From NCBI RefSeq assembly GCF_900188035.1, contig NZ_FZNN01000002.1, forward strand, positions 62,001 through 126,000: 64,000 bases of DNA, in the 5' to 3' direction. Source of the stretch: Puniceibacterium sediminis (GTDB lineage Bacteria; Pseudomonadota; Alphaproteobacteria; Rhodobacterales; Rhodobacteraceae). This document shows positions 42,833-52,023 of the stretch, one piece after another. The translations under genes and the position numbers were made by a program. Numbering within the stretch: position 1 is the first letter of the stretch; every line of letters starts with the position of its first letter. The notes below the pieces were generated by a model that was given only the letters and a program-made list of their open reading frames with translations, did not search any database and had not been told where the DNA came from.

Positions 42833-43797
42833 CCAGCGATCCATTCTTTCACCCGGTGTCCGGGTTCGATCTGCCGCGCTTTGCCGGTATTCCGACCTTC
42901 ATGCGGCTGCCACATATCGCGCCTGGCGATCCTCGCTTTGGCGAAATCGACGTGGCGATTGTCGGCGTGCCTTGGGACAGCGGCACCACCAACCGCCCCG
43001 GGCCGCGTCATGGGCCGCGCCAGTTGCGCGATGCCTCGACCATGATCCGGGCCGAGCATCCCGTCAGCGGCGTGCGCCCGTTTGAGGCGATGGCCTGCGC
43101 CGATGTGGGCGATGTGGCGCCGAACCCGGCGGATATTCAGGAGTCGATGAAGCGGATCACGGCGTTTTACGACCAGTTGCTGGATGCCGGTATCATGCCG
43201 ATGACGGCGGGGGGGGATCACCTGTCGAGCCTGCCGATCCTGCGGTCGCTGGGGCGCAAGGCACCGCTGGGCATGATCCATTTCGACAGCCACACGGACC
43301 TGTTCAACAGCTATTTCGGCGGCACGATGTACACCCATGGCACCCCCTTCCGCCGCGCGGTGGAGGAGGGTCTGCTGGACCCAAAACGGGTGGTGCAGAT
43401 CGGTATCCGGGGCACGGCCTATGATACCGAGGACAAGGATTTCGCCAAATCCGTCGGCATTCGCATCATCACGATCGAGGAATTCCACGACCGTGGCGTT
43501 GCCGATGTGATGGCCGAGGCGCGCGAGATCGTTGGGAATGCACCGACATACGTGAGCTATGACATTGATTTCGTTGACCCGACCTTTGCACCCGGCACCG
43601 GGACACCCGAAGTGGGTGGGCCGAATTCCTATCAGGCGCTGCAGGTGGTCCGGGCGCTTGACGGGCTGAACATCGTCGGCGCGGATATGGTCGAGGTGTC
43701 GCCACCTTTCGACACGTCCGGCGGGACGGCGTTTCTGGGCGTGTCGATCATGTTCGAACTGCTTTGCGTCATGGCCGGGCGCGTCGCGGCTGGGTGA
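42829..43797 (+). CDS. speB: Agmatinase / guanidino-acid ureohydrolase
   Basis: A 322-residue dimanganese ureohydrolase. Metal motifs are TAGGDHLSSL, MIHFDSHTDLF and YDIDFVDPTFAPGTGTPE, in family order and spacing. The family includes agmatinase, guanidinobutyrase, guanidinopropionase and formiminoglutamase; agmatinase is the default label and the true substrate is uncertain. It cleaves a guanidino group to urea plus an amine. It overlaps the NlpC/P60 gene by 4 nt, so three enzymes (M17, NlpC/P60, ureohydrolase) are translated from one message. Confidence 0.85.
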   Translation: MTSDPFFHPVSGFDLPRFAGIPTFMRLPHIAPGDPRFGEIDVAIVGVPWDSGTTNRPGPRHGPRQLRDASTMIRAEHPVSGVRPFEAMACADVGDVAPNPADIQESMKRITAFYDQLLDAGIMPMTAGGDHLSSLPILRSLGRKAPLGMIHFDSHTDLFNSYFGGTMYTHGTPFRRAVEEGLLDPKRVVQIGIRGTAYDTEDKDFAKSVGIRIITIEEFHDRGVADVMAEAREIVGNAPTYVSYDIDFVDPTFAPGTGTPEVGGPNSYQALQVVRALDGLNIVGADMVEVSPPFDTSGGTAFLGVSIMFELLCVMAGRVAAG

Positions 43798-43818
43798 GGG
43801 CGTGGCGGATCCGCGCTG

Positions 43819-44190
43819 TCAGTCGATGGCGCGGATCAGTTTGCGTTCGAGAACCCGGAGGACAAGTTTGAGGTCGTTGCCGCGTTTGAGCACCTGACCA
43901 TCCATCCCGACGATGGCGTATTGGCCCTGTTTGCTGCGTAGCTTGGGGCGTTTTTCGACCCGGTAGAGCGGGTTTTCCGCCGCGCGGCGGAAGATCGAGA
44001 AGACCGCCACTTCCCTGAGGCAGGAGATGCCGTAGTCGCGCCATTCCCCGGCGGCGACCATTTTCCCGTAGAGTCCGAGGATCAGCGACAGTTCCGTGCG
44101 GTGAAACGCCACCTGTTCGGGCAGCTGGTGCGGCGCGGGAAAGGGCGTGAGGCTGTTCATTCCCACAGAGTCGCGCCGAATGCGCAGCAA
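43819..44190 (-). CDS. DUF2794 family protein
   Basis: A 123-residue protein matching DUF2794, a small alphaproteobacterial family of unknown function: QVAFHRTELSLILGLYGKMV, EWRDYGISCLREVAVFSIFR and YAIVGMDGQVLKRGNDLKLV. A TTG start at 44190 has AAAGGA 6 nt upstream; the internal ATG at 44160 (MNSLTPFPAPHQ) has only GGGA directly against it. I keep the TTG with the ATG as alternative. It is convergent with the ureohydrolase gene. Confidence 0.85.
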   Translation of the reverse strand: MLRIRRDSVGMNSLTPFPAPHQLPEQVAFHRTELSLILGLYGKMVAAGEWRDYGISCLREVAVFSIFRRAAENPLYRVEKRPKLRSKQGQYAIVGMDGQVLKRGNDLKLVLRVLERKLIRAID

Positions 44191-44241
44191 ATCAAGTCCT
44201 TTCCAAACGGGCCCGGCTGTGCCGGGGCAGATGTCTCGCCA

Positions 44242-44258
44242 GACGCGCTGGGCGCGTC
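44242..44258. repeat. GC hairpin in the DUF2794 / cytochrome intergenic region
   Basis: Perfect 7-bp stem GACGCGC-TGG-GCGCGTC. It is similar in style to the hairpins near 16825 and may belong to a dispersed intergenic repeat. Apart from this and the heptamer array, the 437-bp region 44191-44627 shows no gene. Confidence 0.45.
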
Positions 44259-44445
44259 CGGCTCGGCGCGGGTTGCAGCGTGACGCCGATGTCGGGCGCT
44301 GTGCCGGTGGCGCGGTTGGGTGACGGTCGTCATGGCCGCGCTGCTTCTGGGGTTACGCCGAATCGGGGGGCGATATTGTGGTGTCTGGTGGTTGTTTCTG
44401 CCATGCCCAAGGTGAGCGCGCAGGGGGCGGAGCGTTCGGAAACCG

Positions 44446-44500
44446 CATATGGAAGGCGTATGGATTTCGTATGGAAAGCGTATGGCTGGCGTATGGCTGG
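44446..44500 (+). repeat. Heptamer array CGTATGG, period 11 bp, copy 3
   Basis: Five units start at 44446 (CATATGG), 44457, 44468, 44479 and 44490 (all CGTATGG), exactly 11 bp apart. Spacers are AAGG, ATTT, AAAG and CTGG, and the last unit is followed by CTGG. It lies in the divergent region upstream of the cytochrome gene. Confidence 0.85.
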
Positions 44501-44627
44501 GCCGGGGCCGGTAAAGTCTTGCGGTCGGGGCGGCATGCGTCCAGAACGCGCCACAACCGGGGGCGCGATACGTAATGACGCCATCCCGGAATCATTGAGC
44601 AGATACCGAAGATACAGGATACCCCCG

Positions 44628-45065
44628 ATGCCCCTGCGCCTGAGTGCCGCCCTTGTGCCGTTGATCTTTGCCGGTGCCGCCTTTGCCCTGCCCGGCACGC
44701 AAAGCACGGATGTGATGAAGCGTCTGCGGCTGATGACGCAGATCCGGGATACAAGTACCACGCTGGGATCGATGGCGCGGGGCGAGACGACATTTGATGC
44801 GGATCATGCCGGACGTCTGGCCAGCAAGCTGAGGGCGGATGTTGCGGCGATCCCGATCCATTTCGAATTTCAGGTCATTGATGCGGGGTCCCGCGCGCGT
44901 CCCCTGATCTGGGCGGATTGGTCCGGGTTCGAGGAAGCCGCGGCGCGGACAGAAGCGGCGGCCGCGGCGTTGCGGACCGACACGCCCGAGCAGTTGGGCG
45001 CCGGGATCAAGGTGCTGGAGCAGAGTTGCCAGAACTGTCATCGGCGCTATCGGCTGGCCGACTGA
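44628..45065 (+). CDS. Cytochrome c' (class II c-type cytochrome)
   Basis: A 145-residue exported haem protein. Signal peptide MPLRLSAALVPLIFAGAAFA is followed by a helical body, and the single haem site CQNCHRRYR lies 12 residues before the end, the class II arrangement. Cytochromes c' bind NO and other small ligands in the periplasm and protect against nitrosative stress. ATG at 44628 follows AGGA at 9 nt. It is preceded by a heptamer array and followed by a CMD-like gene in the same direction. Confidence 0.88.
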   Translation: MPLRLSAALVPLIFAGAAFALPGTQSTDVMKRLRLMTQIRDTSTTLGSMARGETTFDADHAGRLASKLRADVAAIPIHFEFQVIDAGSRARPLIWADWSGFEEAAARTEAAAAALRTDTPEQLGAGIKVLEQSCQNCHRRYRLAD

Positions 45066-45195
45066 GGGCGCAGGTCCGAGTGACCGCAGGGAGAGGCGGT
45101 GAATCTCGCGGGTTTGCAATTGGCAGATCCGCGCTCTGGTTCTTTGCCCGGGTTTTGGGCAGTGTGATGCCACCATGTCCCGAAAGGTCCACGCC

Positions 45196-45747
45196 ATGCC
45201 GAATTCTGATTATCCGCCGCTAAGCGATGCCGGGTGGCCTGCCAGTCTGGACGGGTTGAAGGGCGGTTTTGCCACCCGGTTGAACGTCTATCGCGTGATG
45301 GCGCATCGGCCCGCGCTGCTGAATGCCTGGGCGCCGCTGCGCGACCATCTGGTGGTGCAGACCGCGCTGGGGGCGGAGCTGAGCGAGGTTGCGATTCTGC
45401 GCACCGGGCATCGGCTGGGATCGCCCTATGAATGGGCGCATCACGTGGTGCGGTCGCGCAAGATAGGCATGAGCGATGCGCGGATCGGCAGCATTCGTGG
45501 CCCGGTCGAGGAGATGGCCGAGGCGGATGCGGTGATCGCGGGGGCGGTGGATGCGCTGTTTGACGATCACCGGATCGGAGAGGAACTGGTGGCGCAGGTC
45601 GAGGCATTGGTGGGCAGCGACGGGTTGTTCGACCTGATCGCGACGGTGGGGTTCTATTCGGTGCTGGGCGGAATTCTGAACACAACCGGGACGCCGATCG
45701 ATGCGGATGTGGCAGCGGCGCTGGAGGCGGACCCGTTTGAGGGCTGA
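45196..45747 (+). CDS. Carboxymuconolactone decarboxylase (AhpD-like) family protein
   Basis: A 183-residue all-helical protein of the CMD/AhpD superfamily. It has the family core ELSEVAILRTGHRLGSPYEWAHH; the CxxC of true AhpD is absent, and Glu and His residues take the usual positions instead. Members decarboxylate lactones or act as peroxidase partners; this subgroup is uncharacterised. ATG at 45196 follows GAAAGG; an ATG seven codons earlier lacks a site. Confidence 0.8.
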   Translation: MPNSDYPPLSDAGWPASLDGLKGGFATRLNVYRVMAHRPALLNAWAPLRDHLVVQTALGAELSEVAILRTGHRLGSPYEWAHHVVRSRKIGMSDARIGSIRGPVEEMAEADAVIAGAVDALFDDHRIGEELVAQVEALVGSDGLFDLIATVGFYSVLGGILNTTGTPIDADVAAALEADPFEG

Positions 45748-46093
45748 GACTTGAGTACGGGCATGTTTGCAGGTCTGCGGGTTTTCGGACGGAGCTGCAT
45801 CCGCAGGCCGAAGGAGGGCGAGAATCACGGACGATCTTTGGGGATTTCCGGGAATCGCGCCAAAAACCGAGGCCGTCGCGGTGCACCCCGAGGGTATGGC
45901 GGTTGCCGTTACAGATCAGCCGGAATGGGGCATCTGGCGGACCGCGGACTGCGGAAAGGCCGCTTTGGAATGGTTTTATCCGGATTTCCTGAGAGAATCC
46001 CCGTCAGCAGGCTCGACAAGACAATATTCACGCGGTATCGAGCGGCTCCTGTAATTCAATGCAACTTCACTCCAGAAAGATGGTCATAACCAC
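45748..46093. other. Intergenic region before rpsU
   Basis: 346 bp with no gene I can support. One plus-strand frame (45767-46054) stays open for 95 codons, but I see no family match and no ribosome site. The region presumably includes the rpsU promoter. Confidence 0.4.
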
Positions 46094-46294
46094 ATGCAGG
46101 TTAGTGTTCGCGACAACAATGTCGATCAAGCCCTTCGGGCTTTGAAGAAAAAGCTCCAGCGTGAAGGCGTTTTCCGTGAGATGCGTCTCAAGGAGCAGTT
46201 CGAGAAGCCGTCCGAGAAAAAAGCACGCCAGAAGGCTGAAGCCATCCGTCGTGCCCGCAAGCTGGCGCGCAAGAAACTGGAACGCGAATCCTGA
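46094..46294 (+). CDS. rpsU: 30S ribosomal protein S21
   Basis: A 66-residue, very basic protein matching S21 end to end: [20 protein letters not shown], then [20 protein letters not shown] and an Arg/Lys-rich helical tail. S21 sits near the anti-Shine-Dalgarno end of 16S rRNA and helps initiation. It stands alone, with a weak hairpin about 50 nt downstream. Confidence 0.97.
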   Translation: MQVSVRDNNVDQALRALKKKLQREGVFREMRLKEQFEKPSEKKARQKAEAIRRARKLARKKLERES

Positions 46295-46704
46295 GGCGGA
46301 TTCTGCTTCGGTGCCCGGTTCGGGCATCTGCGTGAGTTAGGCTCCAGCCCCATTGATTTTGGGCTGTTTGCGTGATTCGGGTTCCATAGGATGCTCACAT
46401 TCAGGAGCAATCTGTTCGGGCTGACTGAGACGCAGGTGGCATGCCGTTTGCGTTTGTCTGCCCGTGCTTTGTCTGGGTGGCGCAAGCACGTCCTATCGGC
46501 CTGATGCCTCTGCGCGGAAACCTCAGAGAAACCTTACAGAAAATGGCAGGCGCCCTCGCTGGCGTGGCCCGCATGACCCGAGGTCGTGGCGACTTGCGCG
46601 GGCCATATGGTGCCCGGTGGTGTTGATTTGCTGCTGATGCCTGGCGTTAGAACGACACTGCCCCCGAAGGTTTTACGCGCGTCGGCGTTGTTGCGTCGAA
46701 GGCG
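46295..46704. other. Intergenic region after rpsU
   Basis: 410 bp without a convincing gene. A weak stem CAGCCC / GGGCTG (46345-46366, loop 10 nt) followed by TTTG may end the rpsU transcript. The rest shows no protein-like frame or recognisable RNA. Confidence 0.4.
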
Positions 46705-47001
46705 CTATTTGCAGGACACCTCCTGGCAGGTGTGCAGAATGACCGGCCCATCAATCAAAGCCTCGGCCTGAGCGAAAAAGATTGCGACGGCGGGCGATCC
46801 ATTGTGCAGCTCCATTGCGGCTGTTGAGGTGAACCGTTCGTATGTCGTGAATACGTTCGGGTCGGACAGGTCCTGCGAAATGAAGAAGCCGATGGTCCCG
46901 GGTTCGTTCTTTGCGACATTGTCGGCGACCGCACAGAGGGCATCGCGCAGGGTATCTGCCTGTCCGGCCTTGGCCCGGATGACGGCGGTGATGGTGATCA
47001 T
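46705..47001 (-). CDS. Antibiotic biosynthesis monooxygenase (ABM) domain protein
   Basis: A 98-residue dimeric ferredoxin-like fold protein, ITITAVIRAKAGQADTLRDAL at the start and the FTTYERFTS block in the middle, as in quinol monooxygenases such as YgiN. Members oxidise quinols or small aromatics without cofactor, or only detoxify. It is the last gene of the minus-strand amidase/ABC operon, 71 nt after the amidase, and might process the released acid. Confidence 0.82.
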   Translation of the reverse strand: MITITAVIRAKAGQADTLRDALCAVADNVAKNEPGTIGFFISQDLSDPNVFTTYERFTSTAAMELHNGSPAVAIFFAQAEALIDGPVILHTCQEVSCK

Positions 47002-47072
47002 GATGCTCGAAGGCTCCTTTATGAGACAACAGGCCGACCGCGAATTGCGATCAGCCTGAAGCGGTTCACTTG

Positions 47073-48629
47073 TTACGCCGAAGCCAGTTCCGGCTGGGCT
47101 GTCGCGGCTTTGCCCGTGCCGCCGGTCCAGTCTACGGTTGCCTCGAAAGCCGCTGCCGCTGCGTAGATCGTGCTTTCGCAGTAATCCGCGCCGGTCAGCA
47201 TCAGACCAACGGGCAGGCCGTCCACCTGACCGCAGGGGATCGACATGGAGGGATGACCGGTCACGTCGAACTGCGAGGTGTTGGCGATCATTTCGAAGGC
47301 TTTGGTGATGATTTCGGTGATCGAGGCACCCGGTTCCGGCAATTTGGACGCGGTGATCGGAAGCGTCGGCATCAGCAGAAGATCGTGGTTTGCGAACACG
47401 GCGTCATAGCTGGCCTTGACCTTGCGGGCGATGTTCTGTGATTTGGCGTAGTAGCGGCCATTGTAGTGATCGATGCCGTATTGACCGATCAGCATGCTGA
47501 TCTTGAGGCTTTCCGACAGGTCATCCGCCTTTTCGCGCCAAGCGGCGTGGAAATCCATCAGGCCGACGTCGTAGGCGCCTTTCCAGTTCATGCCCATGCC
47601 GTTGCCCTGCATCATCTGCCATTGCAGGCCTTCCAGGGCGATCGGGCCCCAGATGGCGGCGGCCAACAGGTGATCGGGGATCGAGATTTCTTCGACGATG
47701 GCACCGAGCTTGCGATAGGTTTCTGCGGCTTCCATCACGGAATCCGCCACGCCGGGCATCATGTTGGCCGCGACAAAGCCTTCTTTCACGACGGCGATCT
47801 TCATGCCCTTGACGCCGCGGTCCAGCGACGCGGTGTAGGTGTCGACCTTTGGCGCGTATTGGCGCGGGTCGAGGCCATCAGCGCCGGCCAGCACTTCGAG
47901 CAGGAGGGCATTGTCAGCAACCGTGTTGGTCATCGGGCCGGTGTGGTCGATGGTCGACTCGATCGGCATCACGCCGGTATAGGGCACGAGGCCGTGGGTC
48001 GGTTTCATCCCGGCAATACCGCAATAAGAGGCGGGCATACGGATGGATCCACCCTGATCGCCGCCAATCGCCATGTCGACGACACCACCGCCGACAAGCG
48101 CGGCAGAACCCGACGACGACCCGCCAGCGGAATAGCCTGCTTTGCGCGGATTATGGACCATGCCGGGTTTCGAGGTGTGGCTGCCGCCCGACAGGCAGAA
48201 GTATTCGCAGACTGCCTTGCCGTGAATGGTTGCTCCGGCTTCAAGCATGCGTGTGACGATGGTTGCATCTGCGACCGGGACGAACCCGGCGAGCGTGGAT
48301 GCGCCGTTGGTCATCGGAACGCCGGCAAGTGCGACGTTGTCCTTTAGCGCGACGGTCTTGCCGCTCAGCTTGCCGTCGGGGGCGCCTTTTACTTCGACCT
48401 TGCGGGCCCAGGCGCCATAGGGGTTTTCGGCGGCAACAGGCGTGTACCCCGTGGTGCGGGGGAATGCGACGGGCGGGGTAAAGTCGGGTTCGGCATCGAC
48501 GACGTCATAGGCATCAAAGTTGGCCTGCATCAGGGCGTGGTATTCTGCCGCCTCTGCATCGGTCAGGGTCATCCCCAGGCCTTTGCCGATTTCGATCAGC
48601 TGTTCAACGCTTGGTCTTGTCACGGTCAT
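47073..48629 (-). CDS. Amidase (amidase signature family)
   Basis: A 518-residue serine hydrolase with the Ser-cisSer-Lys triad. The catalytic Lys is in [16 protein letters not shown], and [16 protein letters not shown] then [20 protein letters not shown] provide the two serines. It cleaves an amide to acid and ammonia. The N-terminal 70 residues ([20 protein letters not shown]) form a helical region seen in amidases linked to amide or urea-type transporters. Directly upstream in the same operon are the five transporter genes, so the cargo is probably an amide. The exact substrate is unknown. Confidence 0.92.
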   Translation of the reverse strand: MTVTRPSVEQLIEIGKGLGMTLTDAEAAEYHALMQANFDAYDVVDAEPDFTPPVAFPRTTGYTPVAAENPYGAWARKVEVKGAPDGKLSGKTVALKDNVALAGVPMTNGASTLAGFVPVADATIVTRMLEAGATIHGKAVCEYFCLSGGSHTSKPGMVHNPRKAGYSAGGSSSGSAALVGGGVVDMAIGGDQGGSIRMPASYCGIAGMKPTHGLVPYTGVMPIESTIDHTGPMTNTVADNALLLEVLAGADGLDPRQYAPKVDTYTASLDRGVKGMKIAVVKEGFVAANMMPGVADSVMEAAETYRKLGAIVEEISIPDHLLAAAIWGPIALEGLQWQMMQGNGMGMNWKGAYDVGLMDFHAAWREKADDLSESLKISMLIGQYGIDHYNGRYYAKSQNIARKVKASYDAVFANHDLLLMPTLPITASKLPEPGASITEIITKAFEMIANTSQFDVTGHPSMSIPCGQVDGLPVGLMLTGADYCESTIYAAAAAFEATVDWTGGTGKAATAQPELASA

Positions 48630-48692
48630 GGTTTCTCTCCTCTGGGACAGTTGGTCATATGATTGCGTCGGGCATCGCTGCCGGGGGCGCCT

Positions 48693-49400
48693 TCAGGTGC
48701 TGCTCATGCCGACGAATTCGGAAATCATTTCCGGGTCTTGCAGGTCTTTTGGCGACATTTCCCCGGTGATCACGCCTTTCTGGATCGTCAGAACGCGACC
48801 CGAGAGCGCCGCGATGAATTCGAGGTTCTGTTCCACCAGAACAAGGGACAGCCCCCGTTCCCGAAGCACTTTCAGGGTGTCCACGATCTCTTCGAGAATT
48901 GACGGCTGAATGCCTTCGGTCGGTTCGTCCAGCAGCATCAGTTTAGGGCGCGAACACAGGCATCGGGCCAGAGCCAGAAGCTGTTGTTCTCCGCCGGACA
49001 AGGCACCGCCGCGGCGGTCCAGAAGGCGGTGCAGCCGGGGGAACAGCGACAGGATTTCCTGCATGAAGGCAGGGTCCTCGACCGTGCTGCCTGCCATGCC
49101 CATGCGCAGGTTTTCGTGGACGCTGAGGTCTGGGAAAATCTGACGGCCCTGGGGGACAAGGCCCAGCCCGGCGCGCGAGCGTTTGTGCGGCGACAGTCTG
49201 GTGATGTCCTGCCCGTTGAAGCGGACGGTTCCCGAGGTTGCGGGCAGATGTCCCATCAAGGTGTTCATGAGCGTCGTCTTGCCCATGCCGTTGTGGCCAA
49301 GAATGCCGAGGAATTCGCCTTCGGCCACGTTCAGCGTCACCCCCATGAGGATCGGAATCTTGCCGTAACCGGAATGCAGAGAGTCGATTTCGAGGATCAT
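48693..49400 (-). CDS. Urea/amide-type HAAT ABC transporter ATPase (UrtE/LivF-like)
   Basis: A 235-residue ATPase with Walker A GHNGMGKTT (residues 35-43), signature LSGGEQQLLALARCL, Walker B LMLLDEPTEGIQP and H-loop region VLVEQNLEF. DEPTEGIQPSI is typical of the UrtE branch. It overlaps the UrtD-like gene by 4 nt (ATGA), so both ATPases are coupled. It powers import by the operon's permease pair. Confidence 0.9.
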   Translation of the reverse strand: MILEIDSLHSGYGKIPILMGVTLNVAEGEFLGILGHNGMGKTTLMNTLMGHLPATSGTVRFNGQDITRLSPHKRSRAGLGLVPQGRQIFPDLSVHENLRMGMAGSTVEDPAFMQEILSLFPRLHRLLDRRGGALSGGEQQLLALARCLCSRPKLMLLDEPTEGIQPSILEEIVDTLKVLRERGLSLVLVEQNLEFIAALSGRVLTIQKGVITGEMSPKDLQDPEMISEFVGMSST

Positions 49401-50119
49401 GCTGCCAGCCCCTTGCCCAGATAGACGTCGCGGACCCGGGAATCCTGTAGCACCGTGGCGACATCGTCTTCGATCAGGACCGCCCCCTGGTGCAGGACCG
49501 TGACGGTCTTGGCGATCATCTTGATGAATTGCATGTCATGTTCGACAACGATCAGGGCGCGTTTCCTGTTGATTTCGAGGATCAGCTCTGCGGTGCGTTC
49601 GACTTCGTCATGGGTCATGCCGGCGGCCGGTTCATCAAGCAGGATCAGGTCCGGCTCGCCTGCAAGAACGGTGCCGATTTCGACCCACTGGCGTTGTCCG
49701 TGGGCCAGTTGCCCGACCTCGCGTTTGGCGATCCCGGTCAGGCGCAGCTGGGTCAGTATCGCCTCGGCGAGGTCCGTGGCATAGGCCGGGGTGTGTTTGT
49801 GACGCGCCGCGATCCACAGGTTTTCTTCGACCGTCAACGCATTGAACACGTTCGGCACCTGGGTCTTGATACCCACGCCCTTGCGGGCGATTTCGTGCGG
49901 GAGAGAGCCGGAAATATCCGTGCCCCGCAGGTGAACATGCCCCTCGGATGGGCGCAGCTGGCCGGTCAGGAGTTTGAAGAACGTCGATTTGCCAGCGCCG
50001 TTCGGGCCGATCAGGCAGCGCAGTTCCGATTCCCGGAGGGTGAAATCGACCGCGTTCACGGCGGTGACGCCGCCGAAGCGAATGGTCAGGTTGCTGGTCT
50101 GGAGAAGGGGCGTTGTCAT
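49397..50119 (-). CDS. Urea/amide-type HAAT ABC transporter ATPase (UrtD/LivG-like)
   Basis: A 240-residue ATPase: Walker A GPNGAGKST (residues 38-46), degenerate signature LAHGQRQWVEIG, Walker B LILLDEPAAGMTHDE, and H-loop VEHDMQF. GQRQWVEIG is the UrtD-like variant of the signature. ATG at 50119 overlaps the upstream permease stop by 4 nt. It works as a heterodimer with the UrtE-like protein. Confidence 0.9.
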   Translation of the reverse strand: MTTPLLQTSNLTIRFGGVTAVNAVDFTLRESELRCLIGPNGAGKSTFFKLLTGQLRPSEGHVHLRGTDISGSLPHEIARKGVGIKTQVPNVFNALTVEENLWIAARHKHTPAYATDLAEAILTQLRLTGIAKREVGQLAHGQRQWVEIGTVLAGEPDLILLDEPAAGMTHDEVERTAELILEINRKRALIVVEHDMQFIKMIAKTVTVLHQGAVLIEDDVATVLQDSRVRDVYLGKGLAA

Positions 50120-51147
50120 GCCTTCACCCTTTCGTTCGAAGGGGCGGTTTCGGATTTCTTTGCGGGCAGCCGTGCAAGCACCAGATCGCGCAGGGTGGGT
50201 GCGATCCCCTTGGGGACCAGCAGAACGAAGACGATCAGGATCGCACCAAGGATGAAATTCGCGTCCAGCGTCTGTTGTTCGCCAATCGACGTCACCATCC
50301 ACTGCATCAGCAGGCAACCGATCACCGGCCCGATCAGGGTGCCGCGACCGCCGATGATGACCCAGATGATGATCTGTGCAGAAAGCCCGAGGGCAAAGAT
50401 CGTCGGGCTGACAAACGCGCCCCAGTTGATGTAAAGCGCCCCGGCAAAGCCTGCGATGGCGCCGCCGATCATGAAGGTGATCAGCTTGTAAAATCGGGGA
50501 TCATAGCCCAGCAGGGCGGCGCGGGTTTCATTTTCGCGGATGGCGATGATGATCCGTCCGAAGGTGCTGGCAATCAGGACCCGCAGCCCGAGGTAGACGA
50601 CGATCAGGGCAAGGCCGGTGACGGTCCAGGCCTGTTCGGGGCTGAGGATGTAATCCGGGTTGCCGGGCATGTTGAACGTCGGGATGCCGGGTATCCCGTT
50701 GAAGCCGCCCAGACGGGCATTGCCGATCTTGTAGAAATCACCGGCGGTCGAATTGACCATGTTGAACAGGATCAGCGACACGGTCAGGGTGATCACCCCC
50801 AGATAGACGTCGCTGACGCCGCCATAGATCATGAAATACCCCAGCAGCGCCGCAAAGATCACCGGGATCAGGATGGCCATTACGATGGCGGGCGTGCTGT
50901 CGCTGAAATTGATGGCGGCGATCGCGTAGGCATAGGCCCCAAGCCCGAAGAAAGAGGTCTGACCAAAGCACAGTATCCCGCCGTAGCCCCAGATGAACCC
51001 GAGGCTGAGCGCCAGCACCGCCATCGCGGCGAATACGGTGAGCTGCATGATTTGGAACAGGTCGACATAATACGGCGCGGCGATCACTCCGACCGCGACA
51101 ACGGCGGACCCGATCAGTGCGGCGTTCATTCCTTTTAAGATCTGCAT
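50116..51147 (-). CDS. Urea/amide-type HAAT ABC transporter permease (UrtC/LivM-like)
   Basis: A 343-residue permease with about ten hydrophobic segments. LSLGFIWGYGGILCFGQTSFFGLGAYAYA is the UrtC/LivM core, and IIIGGRGTLIGPVIG is the cytoplasmic loop region contacting the ATPases. ATG at 51147 overlaps the last base of the upstream permease stop (TAATG). The C-terminus is a charged tail. Confidence 0.9.
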   Translation of the reverse strand: MQILKGMNAALIGSAVVAVGVIAAPYYVDLFQIMQLTVFAAMAVLALSLGFIWGYGGILCFGQTSFFGLGAYAYAIAAINFSDSTPAIVMAILIPVIFAALLGYFMIYGGVSDVYLGVITLTVSLILFNMVNSTAGDFYKIGNARLGGFNGIPGIPTFNMPGNPDYILSPEQAWTVTGLALIVVYLGLRVLIASTFGRIIIAIRENETRAALLGYDPRFYKLITFMIGGAIAGFAGALYINWGAFVSPTIFALGLSAQIIIWVIIGGRGTLIGPVIGCLLMQWMVTSIGEQQTLDANFILGAILIVFVLLVPKGIAPTLRDLVLARLPAKKSETAPSNERVKA

Positions 51148-52013
51148 TACAGACGTCCTTTGAAGAACTTGCCGGAAATCCCGGTGGGCAGCATCCGGAT
51201 CAGAACGACAGCCGCCACGAACAGGATCACTTCGCCAAAGACCGGCGTGGTCAGGAAGGCGGCAATCTGGTTGATGAAGCCGAAAAGCCCGGAGGCCGTG
51301 ATCAACCCCCACAGAACCGAGGTTCCGCCGCCGACGACGGTGATGAAGGCCTTGGCGATATAGGCGGCGCCCATGGTCGGCACGACGCCCGCGACGGGGG
51401 CGAGCAGCCCGCCCGCAAGCCCCGACATGGCCGCGCCCGCGCCAAAGGTTGCCATGTAGACGCGGGCCGGATTGACGCCGAGCGTGGCCGCCATGTCAGG
51501 GTTCTGCATGACCGCCCGCGCGATCAGACCGGCGCGGGTGAACTTCATCACGGCCCAGACCGTTGTCATCAGCAAGATCGCCATGAGGGCAAGGAAGGGG
51601 GTGTAGAGGCTCGATTGATACTGGCCGACGGAAAAGCCCCCGAGGGGTGAGCCGACGCCGACAATCGTATTGCCGAAGATCATGGTGGTTCCGCCGACAA
51701 TCACCAGGCTGAGGCCCCATGTGGCCAGCATGGTATCCACCAGCCGGCCATAGAGGAACTGGATCAGGCAGCGTTCGACGAGGACGCCGAACAGCCCGAC
51801 AAAGACGGGGGCGATGACCAGCATGGCCAGCCAGATATTCACCCCCGCCGAAACCGATAACACCGTGGCATAGGCCCCGAGCATGAGGAATTCCCCATGC
51901 GCGAGGTTGATGATTTTCATCATGCCAAAGATCACCGCAAGCCCGGCGCTGATAAGCACAAGAGAGGCAATGCCGCTGATAACGTCCAAACCTACGATGA
52001 TCGCAATGTCCAT
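51147..52013 (-). CDS. Urea/amide-type HAAT ABC transporter permease (UrtB/LivH-like)
   Basis: A 288-residue permease with the LivH-type opening VISGIASLVLISAGLAVIFGMMKIINLAHGEF, about eight membrane helices, and the late cytoplasmic loop ITVVGGGTSVLWG. AAGGA precedes the ATG on the minus strand. It is second in the operon, 10 nt after the binding-protein gene, and coupled to the UrtC-like gene. Confidence 0.9.
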   Translation of the reverse strand: MDIAIIVGLDVISGIASLVLISAGLAVIFGMMKIINLAHGEFLMLGAYATVLSVSAGVNIWLAMLVIAPVFVGLFGVLVERCLIQFLYGRLVDTMLATWGLSLVIVGGTTMIFGNTIVGVGSPLGGFSVGQYQSSLYTPFLALMAILLMTTVWAVMKFTRAGLIARAVMQNPDMAATLGVNPARVYMATFGAGAAMSGLAGGLLAPVAGVVPTMGAAYIAKAFITVVGGGTSVLWGLITASGLFGFINQIAAFLTTPVFGEVILFVAAVVLIRMLPTGISGKFFKGRL

Positions 52014-52023
52014 ATCGGTGTCC

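Noticed and set aside
45767-46054. A 95-codon frame before rpsU as a gene
   Set aside because: No ribosome site, no family resemblance, and it overlaps the probable rpsU promoter region.
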